Shown here: positions 11,258 through 22,366 of the stretch, piece after piece | How positions within the stretch are numbered: position 1 is the stretch's first letter | Layout: each line of letters begins with the position of its first letter | Assembly: GCA_003956705.1 (NCBI GenBank) | Contig: QZCP01000052.1 | Location: 68,221 to 132,220 of the forward strand | Source: Brevipalpus yothersi | Taxonomy: Eukaryota; Arthropoda; Arachnida; Trombidiformes; Tenuipalpidae | Length of the DNA: 64,000 nt | Direction of reading: 5' to 3' | Translations under genes and position numbers: made by a program | Notes under the pieces: model-generated | Databases searched by the model: none | Told to the model about the DNA's origin: nothing | The model's input: the letters and a program-made list of their open reading frames with translations, nothing else

Positions 11258-13005
11258 TCAAATATTTGAACTTCTTCGTGAGGCACTGATTGAGGCGCCA
11301 TCAATTATGCTGCCTCTAATACTTGGAGGAAGTGCTATTGATGAAAGCCTTGCAGAATGAATTTTTGTAGCCAGATCATCTAATTTCTTCTCCTCTGAAT
11401 CACCAAACAGACAGTTACACACGTACGGAAGGGCAATGGCCATAATTAAAAACAGCACTCCTAAAACTCCGATGTAATACAAATAAAATGGTGGATTATC
11501 GTCCATGAAAGCTCCAACGATTGTGGTATGAGAAGATTCGCCCAGGATTCCAGCCAAAAATATAAATGATGTGTGTCTACCAGTAACATGAAAATATTTC
11601 TCAAGAGAAGCATATGCGTATGCAAATAACGGTGAGTATCCTAGTCCAAGAAGACCGGAAGCTATCCACAGGCATATCTCATACTGACTAGCCAGAGCAA
11701 GAATCAAAATCAAAGAGATTCCAGTCAGAGCATAGCAAATATTAACAATAACTTTCTGGCCAATAGTTATTGAAAGAATTACGAAAACAAATTTGGCAAT
11801 CACATAGGCACCCCAAAAGAGAGATGCAATAAGAGCTGCTGATTTCTTTTCCATCTTGAAGGTATGCTTGACACCGAATGCTTGTACGAAAGAACCTGAG
11901 AATACAGAGAAGTTTGACCAGAATTAGAGCAATGAATTCTCGAAGGGTACTCAGATGACAAGATCAGCTCTAATTCCATCATTATCATCATCTTTATATG
12001 TTTGATTGAAGGTATACTCACACAATATCAATTGCATTGAGAAGGCAAGATGAGCTAAGATAGCTACCCAGAGAACGGCTATATATACTCTAATAAGAGA
12101 AGGTTCATCACTTTTGGTAGGTTGATTATTATTCTCATTGTCAGTTGCCACTTCAGTTTTTTTCTCAATGTTCTCAGTTTTCTTGGTTTTTCTCAGATAA
12201 GAATAGATGAATCCCAGCCCTACAGCAACGGATAGTGCACATGTCACCAAGAAGGGCCATTTTATTCGTACATCTTCCGGTGAATAGAAAGCTCGAGCAG
12301 TGTCCCAATTTTCATGTAATTCCTCGGGAATCGGTAAGAGGAAAGGACGAATAATAACTGGAGCCAGCATTGAACCAACACCATATGACATATGAAGAAT
12401 TTGAATGAAATTGCCAACTTTATCGGACCATATATCAATCAGCAATACGTGACAAGCTGGACAGAATAGATTGAAAATTATTCGGTATTCTGTATGCCTT
12501 AGCTGTAATTTTCCGGCTCTTTAGCCATTAATTCTAAGAAAAATCATGTCACTATGCCCAACTTACCCAAATCGAATACGGAATTTCCGATACCAAGGAA
12601 TATGGTTGCACTTCCCAGCGTTATAAAAGTTCTCATGAAAGCCATACCAGCGATTGATAGTCCAGAAAAAATACATGATAGTGTCAATGTCAGTTGAACA
12701 TCCAATAATTTTTCGATCAAACCAACTTCATGAGGAAAAAATGAAGTTTATCAAATCAATTGAAAAAGAAACAGTTATAAATTATGAATTAACTCACATA
12801 GAAAAGCACCGGATACATAGCCGATTGCGTAAGCTCCAAAAACACGAGAGGTTACCGAAAATGGTTCCTGGATTTGAATTTCAAACTCAAGTAGACAGGC
12901 ACCGATAGATTGTGAACGAAATGCAAATAGGCCACATCCTAAGTAAGCTAGTAAAGTGAGAATTAATTGGTACCGGTAAGGCTTAATTTTTTCAACTAAA
13001 CTCAT
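11258..13005 (-). CDS. MFS transporter, MFSD4/NaGLT1-like (MFS-D)
   Basis: Minus-strand exons 13005-12798, 12725-12567, 12456-12022 and 11895-11258 join in phase to 479 residues. The protein starts MSLVEKIKPYRYQLILT and has about twelve membrane segments in two halves. Between them is a polar loop containing TEKTENIEKKTEV-like charged text with a few extra residues compared with MFS-B. The C-terminal exon is nearly the same as that of MFS-B, including RRSSNI before the stop. Intron 3 is unrelated to that of MFS-A and MFS-B. Same predicted role: membrane solute transport of the MFSD4/sodium-dependent glucose transporter 1 type, by resemblance only. Confidence 0.86.
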
Positions 13006-15374
13006 TTCTTAGGAAAATTACTAGGAAAAAATCAACTATGATCACACTCAAAGTTGATGGAATTTTTTCATTTTCGAACTGTACTTGAGGGCAGAGAGAA
13101 TTCCAGGTCTTTCATTGAAAAATTTGATTCGCTTTGTCTACTGATGTGGGAATAAACTAGGAAGAAATTGGGTTGTGTGCCGTTTAAGCTGTTAAATTTT
13201 CTCTAAATAAAATTGCTTTCCAAGCGAAATCGTTTTTGATGATAGAAGTTCGCTATTGCAAAGAGAAAAAAATTTATATAATGAGCGTGCATGTAATTGA
13301 ACTCTAAATTTTGCTGATACATCTACAACAATAAAGCTGGAACTCATGAAAAATTGCTGAAATCGAATGATATTTTTTGCAATAAAAATTCGATTATCAA
13401 TTCAAATGTCATGGTATTGTCTGAATCAAAATTGAATTCTAGTTGAATCATCTGTGAATGAGTGTGGCAAAAATAACCATTATTCGGTATGTCCAGCTCT
13501 CATTTGTTGGTAAAGATCATTGATATGGATTGTTTCCACAAGATGTGAGCTTTCTGAGCTTAGTCCTGTGTAAACACCTGAACAACATCGATAAATGGGC
13601 TGTGAATCATTGGAAATTCTCTGGAACCATTACGTCTGGTTTTGGGAATCTCCAGTCACATCATAACATTCTTAGGTTGATCAATTTCCCCTCTAGATAC
13701 TCAAACTCATATGCTTATTCATGAAGAATTTTCCCAAAGTTATAGTGTAATTAATTCACGTAAATCGAGCTTGTGAAACCACTCCCAGATATCGGATTGA
13801 TTTCATCAATCAGATAAAAAGATTGCTTTAGGAGAAGCAATTTTGGATTTACTTCAATTGAAAAAGAGCATCATCTTCTGTGTTCAAAAGTTGAAAAAAT
13901 TAACTTTAATCTTATATTAAAATGGCTCAGAAGTTTGACTTTTAGATATGAAATTCCCTTCTTTTCAAGTAATTTTGTTACGGTTTAGTGTGAGAATTGA
14001 GTTTAATCTTCTAATTTATTTTTCCAATCAAATTGGTTCATGAGAATATCAGCTCCCCAAAACAGCTAGACAGAGATAAGTTTGTTGAAGAAAATGAAAA
14101 ACAGTAAATTTCAATGTCGTTTTTTGCACTCTTGTTGGAAATTTGCGAATAAAATTGAGCAATAGAAAGAAAAAATCATGCTATATTAATATTTTATCTT
14201 TTTTCTCTGAAAATTATGGATAATTGCGTTATTTATTGATTTATTCACTCTCAAAATGGATTGGAATCATCAATTGAAGTCTTATATTTAGCTAAGAAGT
14301 CTCGGGTTCTTGTTCTTTTCCAAGCTGGAACAGACTTAGATCGATTTCAGCATTGAAGCAATATCATCAATAACAATTAATTAGCAATATCATATTACCA
14401 AGAAAACTGAAGAATCGTCGTATTCTTTTATCTTTCCTATTCAGATCAGTATTTTGAGACCAGTTTATGGTCAGTTTTTCAAAATATTGGAGCTGAATTG
14501 AGAGTATTCACAAAGCACAAAGATGAATCAATCACTTATTCAAATGAGTCAGATATGATTTAACGGAACATTGAAATAGTTTTTCCATCTAATATCGAAA
14601 TTTTGATGATCTATTCAATCTAAAGATAGGGCTTTCTGGTCGTTTGTAATTGAAATATGAGCTTTAATCATCTTTAAAATTTAATATGATGCTCATTGCT
14701 TCATTTTGGGTGCTCCGAATTGAAGGGAAATAATTTGGGAACTCTTTGAAGAGGAATTTTTCTCGCTTAAATACGAGAAAATCGTCAATAGATCAATCCA
14801 TACATTGAATACTAATTGATCGAGTGATGAAAGTTTTCACAATAATGTGTATTCCTCTAAATTTAGAAAGTTCTGAAGATAATTGCCCAGGTGAAATCTC
14901 TATTTGATCAAATTTTATTGGCCTGAGTTCGCTGATTTGCTACTGTACACAAAGTTTCCTAGAGCAGCGTTATCTGTGTCAAATATATTTGCTCGAATTA
15001 AACCAAATTCTACTCATGAGAATGGATTGAGGTAAAATGCACAACTCGAACATATTCACTCTTCCATTCAAATGTGAGGCTATTCTAGGTGATCGTCTTA
15101 GCCCAATTTCAATTAATTTCCAGAGTCTGTCTGAAATTTTGTTGGATACGCATTTTTTCCATAGTTTTGCTAAATAAAGTTTGATCATCCAGATGGATTC
15201 CTGGAGCAATTAAAAAGCGTTAAGTCCATGAAATTTGAGTACAGAATATAACTTTGGAATTTTTTCTTCCTAATCAGTACAGCCAAATACACTGTTTTTG
15301 CACGAAAAATGAAATTTGAGGAACGAAATTTTTCTCCTCAATAATTTCTAAGGATCAAATTTCTTAACACTCCG
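13006..15374. other. Intergenic, no gene seen
   Basis: AT-rich, about 2.4 kb, with only short chance reading frames. The left end contains the MFS-D promoter region. A 76-codon minus frame at 14979-15209 was examined and shows no family motif. Confidence 0.5.
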
Positions 15375-15382
15375 TATAAAAG
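15375..15382 (+). promoter_or_regulatory. TATA box
   Basis: TATAAAAG lies 112 nt upstream of the ATG of the secreted-protein gene, in the right orientation. Transcription would be expected to begin around 15400-15410. Confidence 0.6.
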
Positions 15383-15493
15383 CGTTCGACTAACACTCAA
15401 AAGAAACTGTTGATTTTCAGATCCACGATAGTCTAGTCAAACTATTTTGTACAAGAATATTTTTCGCCCGATCAACCTTAAACAAAAATCATT

Positions 15494-16249
15494 ATGATTA
15501 TCTCAACATCTCTACTTGTTATTCTTTCCTTCATTTCGCTCGGTAATTTGGCTGATTCAATGAGAATCATGGGACCAATGAGCTATGAGAATCGCTATCT
15601 GATGCCCATGAAGTCATCTGATGATCCTGCTCCAAGATGTGATTGCTCAAAATTCAATTATTACGATGCTCCTCGATTGAGTAATTCAATTCAAGACAAA
15701 GAATGTGAAGCATTCTGTTCATCGCGTTTCCGAGGCGAAGAGCGACCTGTTGAAAAAGTTCGCCATGATACTCAAGAAAAGCCGAAAACACCTGAGAAAT
15801 CTGAAGATTCTGATTCCGATAGCAGTGGTCCTCCAGTCAATATTCTCGCTGCTATTAACAAAGAGGAAGATGCCCTACACTATGGTATCCATCTGAATGT
15901 TCCAATCCATCTGAATCTCTTCACTCTCTTAAAATCAATCAAGATCAAGAAGGAAAGCAATCTTGAGGATCAAAATGAGGGAAACAGCAAAGAGCAGGCA
16001 ACCAATTCCCGTCAACAGCCAAGATCGGAAAGAATCAAGATTCGAGTCCAAACGGAAGCTCCTACCCAACGATCAGAGGAGATTCCAAGGCGAAATGATA
16101 TGATCAATTCTATTCCAGATGGTGCCAATCAAATGCCACCACGTCACTTTTTGAGGGTTCCTCTGATGGCTATCGTACGTAAGCCAAATATGGAACGTGA
16201 AGAAGCACCTCTACAGCAGCGAAGATTTTCTGGACCATGGCTACACTGA
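15494..16249 (+). CDS. Secreted protein of unknown function, 251 aa
   Basis: A single uninterrupted reading frame. Residues 1-20 form a signal peptide (ISTSLLVILSFISLGNLADS). A small cysteine cluster follows at about residues 48-75 (C-D-C then EC-EA-FC). A long polar, disordered, low-complexity part has an acidic Ser/Asp stretch (KSEDSDSDSSGPP), a short hydrophobic patch (IHLNVPIHLNLFTLLKSI) and an Arg/Gln/Pro-rich tail with repeated RR pairs that could be proprotein cleavage sites. No known family was recognised. A TATA box sits upstream and an AATAAA at 16603. The 3' end runs convergently toward the kinesin gene. The composition would fit a salivary, cuticular or other secreted lineage-specific protein, but nothing visible decides this. 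Confidence 0.75.
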   Translation: MIISTSLLVILSFISLGNLADSMRIMGPMSYENRYLMPMKSSDDPAPRCDCSKFNYYDAPRLSNSIQDKECEAFCSSRFRGEERPVEKVRHDTQEKPKTPEKSEDSDSDSSGPPVNILAAINKEEDALHYGIHLNVPIHLNLFTLLKSIKIKKESNLEDQNEGNSKEQATNSRQQPRSERIKIRVQTEAPTQRSEEIPRRNDMINSIPDGANQMPPRHFLRVPLMAIVRKPNMEREEAPLQQRRFSGPWLH

Positions 16250-16467
16250 GCTGTTGGGACAATAGATAATAAGATATATATATAATTTTCTGAAGAAATT
16301 CTTGTATAGCAGAAGCTCAAATGAATCGAATGTATCAGAGAAAATATTCCAGAAAAGTGTATTAACGATCATGTACCTATTTACCCCTCGAAATTTATTT
16401 TTTCCATTTGAAATGATGTGATACGAGAAATTTCTCCTCAAAATTGAGAGTGGAAGCATTCAGCCAA

Positions 16468-16473
16468 TTTATT
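16468..16473 (-). terminator. Poly(A) signal for the kinesin gene
   Basis: AATAAA on the minus strand about 155 nt past the kinesin stop. If used, the kinesin 3' UTR overlaps that of the convergent secreted-protein gene. Confidence 0.4.
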
Positions 16474-16602
16474 CAAGAAATAGGAATAACAAGATAGAAT
16501 TGTAGGAAAGTTTTAGATCTCTATTTTGTAGGGAGCTAAACTAAGAGAAGAAAGGATCTCCATGTCCTCAGGAACAAAACTCGATTGAAAAAAATGAATT
16601 GA

Positions 16603-16608
16603 AATAAA
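16603..16608 (+). terminator. Poly(A) signal for the 251-aa secreted-protein gene
   Basis: AATAAA about 355 nt past the stop, in the plus orientation and just before the convergent kinesin stop codon. Confidence 0.4.
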
Positions 16609-16626
16609 AAATTAAGCAAAAATCAT

Positions 16627-19600
16627 TTACGCAGCCTTCTTTCGGGGTCTCAGAGATCGACCATTGATGAGAAGCTCATCTTCACAGGCAGAGACTTCGA
16701 AAGCTGGTAGTGTTGACTTTGAATTGAGTTTTCTCCTCTTGCTGGTTGATTTTGAGGATACATCGGCACTTGAAGCATCGAGAAGATTAAGAAGATCATC
16801 ATCCTCACTGTCCTTCATCGTGATGCTGGGCTCTTCCTCTTTGACTCTCTTATTTTTACGGCCTGTAGTGGCTCTGGGCTTCTTCACTTTTGGCTCAACT
16901 TTCTCTTCGTTTCTAACTATCTTCAAATACTCGAGTGTTGCTAGATAGGAGGGTGATTCGTTTTTGGTATTTTTCTTCGGACGAATGAAAGGCGATTTGG
17001 CCATCTTAATCTCTCTCGGTATCGATGGCTTGGCATCCTCAGGATCAGATGATTGACACGAGTCAAAGTTCTCTTTCTCACTTCCATCTTGTAATTGTTG
17101 ATCGTGTTTTTCTTCCACCTGTTTGCCCTTTGATTCGATTTGCTGTAAGATTTCTTTGAGAGCTTTCTCTTTTTCGGCAAGCTTTCCTTCAAGTTCTTGG
17201 ACTTTCTCTGCCAAAGAGGACTTGGCGGACAACTCAACATCTCTCTCGTGTATGTCTTTCGTAAGCTTCTCAACTTCTGAGGCATGCATTTCACCCATAA
17301 GCTCGATATGTTTCTCCTTCTCATGTATGATCAAGTCTCTTCTAGAAATTTCTTCATCTTTTGAGCGCAATTCTTGAATAAGAGTATCTTTTTCTTGAAT
17401 AATTGATTCTTTTTTCACCAATTCTTCTTCTAGCGAGAGCAATCTCTCCACACTGGATTCCTTTTCTTTGATCAGAGAGTCTTTCTTCAATAGTTCCTCT
17501 TCCAGAGGAAGCAATCTTTGGATTAGGCTTTCTTTTTCCTGGATGATCAAATCTTTATCGGTTAGCTGCTTTTCCAAAGGAAGAAGCCTCTGAATGATTG
17601 ACTCTTTCTCTGATAACATTGACTTGACTTGATCAATATCGGCGATGAGGTTTTCTTTTTCAGCCAAAGCTGATTCTAGGCAATCTATTTTCTCGAAGAG
17701 ACCTTTCACTTCATTGATATGGTTCTCTTTGAGAAGCTCCAGCTCAGCTTGAAGTTTAAGCGCTTGAGACTCTCGAGATGTTTCGGAATCTTTGAGGCTA
17801 GATAGAAGGAGATCCTTCTCTTTCAATTGTGACTCTACCATTTCATACTTATGGATCATCTCATCTTTCTCTGTTAATGTCTGCTCCATTGTTTGGTAAC
17901 GGCAAAGCAATTCATTTTTCTCAGATTCCATTCCTGATAATTTTTGCTTCAATTCTTCAATTAATTCCACATATTTATCAGACTCTGCCTTGTACTCTTG
18001 TGCCATGCTTTGGTATTTACTTAACTCTGCCTCCAAAGATTCCAAAGTTGAGTTTTTGGTTTTCACTTCTTCCCGAAGCTCACCAATGGTCGAGTACAAC
18101 CTCTCTTTCTCGGTTTCATACACTTGAGCCAACATATCCAATCGTTGTTCGGAGAGTTCTTCAGCTTTCTTTTCAGCTTCTTCCATCTTCTCCTGGGTGA
18201 GTTTAACTTGATTTTCCATGTTGGTAAGCTGTTCTTGTAACTCTTCCACCTTCTTGGTGAGCTTGTTGTTGGCTGAATAATACATTTCTTCGGCATTTTT
18301 CATTCGATCTTCCCAAAGTTTATCATTGATTATCTTCTTCTCACGCTCTTGCTTTTCCCACCATTCGTTAACTTCATCTAGAAGCAATTCATACTGATCA
18401 CTTATCTCTTTAGCTTTAGCAATCTCTCGCTCCTTGATCATGGCCTCGATAGCTCGTTCCTCGGTTGGCATGTCTTGATTGGAACCATTCGCAGACAATT
18501 CATCGAAAACAATCTGCTTGCCGATTCGAGGAACTTGTCGGTTGCATGTGACCGTGATATCGGAAGCGTTCTTACTGAAAGCAAGAGCATTGATTGTTTC
18601 GGAAAGAAGATTAGGATCCGGATTGATGTTGGCGATCATCCACACTTTACTACCTCCATCCATTAGATATGATTTGAATAACTTGGTGAGCGCTGAATTG
18701 TTGAAGGGAATGAAATATTTGCCATTTGGATTGGCTTGCTTTTGTCGTGTTTGATTGAGACAGTGTCCAAGAGCGAAAAGTGAATTGTTAATGCAGCAAC
18801 CTTCTCGCAACCGATCATTGGCAAGATTGGTTTTCTTTGCCCGCTCAGTACCAGCCAGATCGGCAAAAGTAAGATTTGAAACTCGTGCATCAGTAACTTG
18901 ATTACCATATCTTGAAAATTTGACCAGAGAAACGGTTAGGAAAGAATGAGATCGACTTGAGGTTGAATTGAGTGATGTTTGTTGAATATTTTTCTTCAAA
19001 TTTGCGAGGCCATAATTATAAGTGTTCATCGCTTGCTGCCAATCGGCCACAATAATACGTTCCAAATTTTTAACAAAATATCGTCCATTTTGATCGGAAC
19101 CAATTTTCATGCCATATCGAAATGAGGGTTGAATGGAATCACTTGGTGGAGCCAAGAGATCATATACTTGATCATTATAGATTTCAAAGAATGAAATATA
19201 AATAAGATGAGAAGTTTCATGATCACTATCAGAGTTGTCATACACATTGGGATAAAAAGTGACATCACAAAAATTGGACGGCTTAGCATACGGTGCATTG
19301 GCAAATCGTATTCCTGGTTCCTTGAATATTCGATCAAGAGCACGAGGTATCAGGCCAGGATTATCGGATGATCCTTTCATGGTGAACGTTTTTCCACTGG
19401 CCGTGGTACCATAACAAAAAAGTAGTGCATCCTGTCCATTAATAAGATCCTGTACAAGAGGCTCACAGCATCGTTGATACACATCCTCCTGTTCAGCTTG
19501 ACTATCGAATATGTGTGAAAATGAGTGTAAATAATTTTTATTCTCACTACCAGGTACACTGACGGTCAGTGTGGTTGGATTGACCACCTTGAATACACCA

Positions 19601-19707
19601 TTCTCATCGGCACCACCAATTGGTCTGATACGAAGAAAGATGGGCATCTTTTCCGAAAAGCATGATGATGATGATGACGATAGAGAATCCAGTAGATTCA
19701 TTTTCAC
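16627..19707 (-). CDS. Kinesin-6-like motor protein (KIF20/Subito type)
   Basis: Intronless frame of 1026 residues. The N-terminal motor domain (residues about 22-395) has the P-loop GTTASGKT at 100-107, switch I NSTSSRSHS near 247-255, switch II DLAGTE at 283-288 and the kinesin closing block NALAFSKNASDI. The short N-terminal extension, the loop text IPFNNSALTKLFKSYLMDGG and the general pattern favour the kinesin-6 group (KIF20A/MKLP2, Drosophila Subito), which bundles microtubules in the central spindle and in cytokinesis. Residues about 410-880 are a continuous coiled coil, including four 24-residue tandem repeats encoded at 17323-17610. The tail is basic with nuclear-localisation-like clusters (RKNKRVK, KRRKLN) and ends in RSLRPRKKAA. 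A second in-frame Met two codons downstream is an alternative start. Subfamily assignment is less certain than the kinesin call. Confidence 0.93.
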   Translation of the reverse strand: MKMNLLDSLSSSSSSCFSEKMPIFLRIRPIGGADENGVFKVVNPTTLTVSVPGSENKNYLHSFSHIFDSQAEQEDVYQRCCEPLVQDLINGQDALLFCYGTTASGKTFTMKGSSDNPGLIPRALDRIFKEPGIRFANAPYAKPSNFCDVTFYPNVYDNSDSDHETSHLIYISFFEIYNDQVYDLLAPPSDSIQPSFRYGMKIGSDQNGRYFVKNLERIIVADWQQAMNTYNYGLANLKKNIQQTSLNSTSSRSHSFLTVSLVKFSRYGNQVTDARVSNLTFADLAGTERAKKTNLANDRLREGCCINNSLFALGHCLNQTRQKQANPNGKYFIPFNNSALTKLFKSYLMDGGSKVWMIANINPDPNLLSETINALAFSKNASDITVTCNRQVPRIGKQIVFDELSANGSNQDMPTEERAIEAMIKEREIAKAKEISDQYELLLDEVNEWWEKQEREKKIINDKLWEDRMKNAEEMYYSANNKLTKKVEELQEQLTNMENQVKLTQEKMEEAEKKAEELSEQRLDMLAQVYETEKERLYSTIGELREEVKTKNSTLESLEAELSKYQSMAQEYKAESDKYVELIEELKQKLSGMESEKNELLCRYQTMEQTLTEKDEMIHKYEMVESQLKEKDLLLSSLKDSETSRESQALKLQAELELLKENHINEVKGLFEKIDCLESALAEKENLIADIDQVKSMLSEKESIIQRLLPLEKQLTDKDLIIQEKESLIQRLLPLEEELLKKDSLIKEKESSVERLLSLEEELVKKESIIQEKDTLIQELRSKDEEISRRDLIIHEKEKHIELMGEMHASEVEKLTKDIHERDVELSAKSSLAEKVQELEGKLAEKEKALKEILQQIESKGKQVEEKHDQQLQDGSEKENFDSCQSSDPEDAKPSIPREIKMAKSPFIRPKKNTKNESPSYLATLEYLKIVRNEEKVEPKVKKPRATTGRKNKRVKEEEPSITMKDSEDDDLLNLLDASSADVSSKSTSKRRKLNSKSTLPAFEVSACEDELLINGRSLRPRKKAA
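17323..17610 (-). repeat. 72-bp tandem repeat in kinesin coiled coil
   Basis: On the minus strand codons for EKES/EKD begin at 17610, 17538, 17466 and 17394, exactly 72 nt apart, and a further EKEK follows at 17322. Each unit reads approximately EKESxIQRLLPLEEELxKKD plus four residues. Copies have diverged, so this is an old in-frame amplification. Confidence 0.85.
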
Positions 19708-20533
19708 TCAAATGATACCACAAGATGAGAGAGATGTAAAGCTAAATGAGTTGTATATATCCACTAATAGCACAAGTATTTAGCGGTGTAGTTCGAGGTC
19801 AAAGTAGTCAAAAATGTGTTGTGACACTAATTCAACTCTCACTGATCAATCGATGAATACAATATCGACACACATACACCAGTACACCTGGTAACAGTCT
19901 AGTTTTTTAAAAATGAACAATGTATGATGATGATGACAATTAAAAGTCTCGATGATAAACTAATGTCCAGTGTGGAAGAGAAAATTAAATGTGATTTGAA
20001 TATGATGATCAAGGCAACAACAGAAAAACCCGAAAAGCAACGGCTTTGATATGAGCAAGCTATTGGCGCAACAAAAATTCAAACTTTTTTCTTTCCCCTT
20101 CACTTTACAGCCAATCGCAATTGAGCATCGAGTTGTCATGGTTACCGATCTATGCTTATGTGTGTACTCATTGGAATGTATGGAATTTCATCATGAATGA
20201 CAAAATTTTTCATTGAAAATTGCTGGAAAATATTGTGATTGAGGTTTTGGAGAGAGGAAGTTGGTGGAAATGATCGAAAATTTTAGCAATGATTATTAGC
20301 CCTAGGGAGTGGAGAATTTGAGTAGTTTTTAAGGAAGAGAGAGAGAGTCGAGGAAAGGATGTTAGAGAGATGCCAGTTGGTAGAGAAAAGTTGTGTGAGA
20401 TGAAAAAGTTTATGCAGATCATTTTGGTAAGCGTGTGTGCAATTTATGTATGTATAAATGGATTGATATGGGTTGAGAAAAAATTTTCTCACTTCCCTTG
20501 TTTTTTTGCTCTCTTTCTATGGGTCAACATGGA
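19708..20533. other. Intergenic between kinesin and Ssu72
   Basis: Kinesin promoter side and Ssu72 3' side. No coding frame is convincing. Confidence 0.5.
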
Positions 20534-21403
20534 TCATTGGAAGGCAACCGAGTGTAAAAGTGTTCGCTCGGTTTTAGCCTCAAATTCTTGTAGCAATTCA
20601 TCAATATCATTATCAATATCATCCGATTCGGATAAAAGTTGAGCCAATTCATGTATAAGAAATGCTCCAATAGTTGCCTCTTCATGATTATCTTGTATAT
20701 CGATATTAATTATATGTACAGGAGAATTATCAGTGGGAATACGATTAGATAGTTCTAAGAGAGTAGAGAGAGGAAGAAGTAGAAAAAAATATGGAGTTAA
20801 TAAAGTCAATTAAAGCCAAGTATAGCCAATATTTTCAACTCTTACCTTCAAGAACTTGATCGTAAACTCTTTCTTCACACGTGAAAACAACATCAAATTT
20901 ATCATAACAATTGTGAAATCTTTCCGGTCTCGGTTTAATTCTTCGATTTCGATCCAACATATGAAGAATTCCATTTTGAGTGTATCTAGTGGTGAAAAAT
21001 TGAAAGAAGCACAATTTAGATTAGATGAAGAAAAAATTCATCAAGATAGAAACGGAAATAACATCATTCATCACTATCACGGAATCTAATGGAATGTCAA
21101 GCATGTACCAACAGAAAAAGATTCCTGAAAATGAAATGACCTGATGTTGATCCCTGACTGCACCCAGAATAATCCCACTCACAATGTCTTATCTTTATTA
21201 ATTAGGTCGTTATACATTTCATCATAAGTTATACTGAAATCGTAAATGTTAGGCTTGTCAAACGATGGTCCAGGCAATTTAACGCAATTACCAGATCCAA
21301 AAGATCGTACATTGAAGCCTTTCTTGTTTAAAACTTGATGAGCTTCCATACTACGATTTTGATTTGAAGAGCATACAACTGATATACGTAAATCTCTCGG
21401 CAT
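20534..21403 (-). CDS. Ssu72: RNA polymerase II CTD phosphatase Ssu72
   Basis: Three minus-strand exons, 21403-21183, 20985-20846 and 20754-20534, join in phase to 193 residues, the usual Ssu72 length. The N-terminus carries the phosphatase signature CSSNQNRS (CX5R) and continues MEAHQVL, with KLPGPSFDKPNIYDF; exon 2 gives NGILHMLDRNRRIKPRPERF and VVFTCEERVYDQV; exon 3 gives NIDIQDNHEEATIGAFLI and DIDELLQEFEAKTERTLLH. All are hallmark blocks. Ssu72 removes phosphate from Ser5/Ser7 of the RNA polymerase II C-terminal domain and acts in the cleavage and polyadenylation machinery in the nucleus. It is a single-copy housekeeping gene; nothing looks defective. Confidence 0.97.
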
Positions 21404-22063
21404 ATTTCCCTAAATTTACTATGTATGTGTATATATATTTTGTAAATGTACTATGTATAAACTGCTACACAATAATGGTGTCAAAGTAATATTCACAAAA
21501 TCCTATCAAATACTACCAACAACTACCGCAAGCAATCAAGCAACAATCATCATCTCATATACAATGTAATATGACAGGAAGAGAGAGATATGAACAGAGT
21601 ATGACAGCGGAAAATGATAGCTCAATACAGCTGGCAAACTACAATATTCAACACTAAGGTCTACAATTATCATCAGCCGATTGGCCAATCAATAATTGTG
21701 ATCAATCTAGATTAAAGTTTTACTTGGGAAATAATTAATAATAATAAGGACATTAATTAAGGATTGATGATCAAATTGATCAAGTTAACATCAAAGAATC
21801 ATCAAAAATTTTGTGTTGAAAAATGTCCTCAAAAAATCTGTACCCAAAAAGCGCCCTCTTTAAAAGAGTTTTTCAGACTTGATCAAATAAAGTTGATAAA
21901 ATCAAGCTTGATTATCAAGAATTAAACAGTTGATAAAAATTGGGAAATGTTCGATAAAAATTGTCAAAATAGAGATTGTCAATTGAGAGAGAGAATCCAT
22001 GGCTACTAATGGATGAGATTTTGGGTATTGAACTTACCCAAAGAGTAGACATCGATTGGCATC

Positions 22064-22366
22064 CTAAGAAGATGTCTCAAATCCATTTGTGTCGGCAATT
22101 TTTCGTAATGTTTCCTCAGGAATTCGAGTTTTAACTCCATCACTAAGAATTCTGATGGCAAGTTCTCGCTGATATTTAAGTGGATATTGTTGGAAACGAT
22201 ATTTTAACAGAGAATCATTCAATGATCGCAACGCTTGATAGCCTTTTTCCGCATCTTGATCACTGAATATTCGAATTCGATCGCTTGTTATTCTTGATTG
22301 TCCGAATATATCATCATTCCCTACAGGTTCTGATGATGGCTCGTTTGATGAAGAATTGAGAACCAT
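22064..22366 (-). CDS. Small orphan protein, 100 aa
   Basis: Single-exon minus-strand frame. The first third is Ser/Asn/Glu-rich and probably disordered. From about residue 30 it is predicted helical with charged and hydrophobic alternation (DAEKGYQALRSLNDSLLKYR and then KYQRELAIRILSDGVK), suggesting a small helical domain. No signal peptide, membrane segment or known motif. It sits 0.66 kb upstream of Ssu72 on the same strand, and its stop is in a normal context. The even, non-repetitive composition supports a real gene, but it was not recognised. Confidence 0.55.
   Translation of the reverse strand: MVLNSSSNEPSSEPVGNDDIFGQSRITSDRIRIFSDQDAEKGYQALRSLNDSLLKYRFQQYPLKYQRELAIRILSDGVKTRIPEETLRKIADTNGFETSS

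Noticed and set aside
14979..15209. 76-codon minus frame, considered as a transposon fragment
   Set aside because: No recognisable transposase or reverse-transcriptase motif.
17829..18200. Frames antisense to the kinesin coiled coil
   Set aside because: Shadow frames created by the Glu/Lys-rich coding strand.
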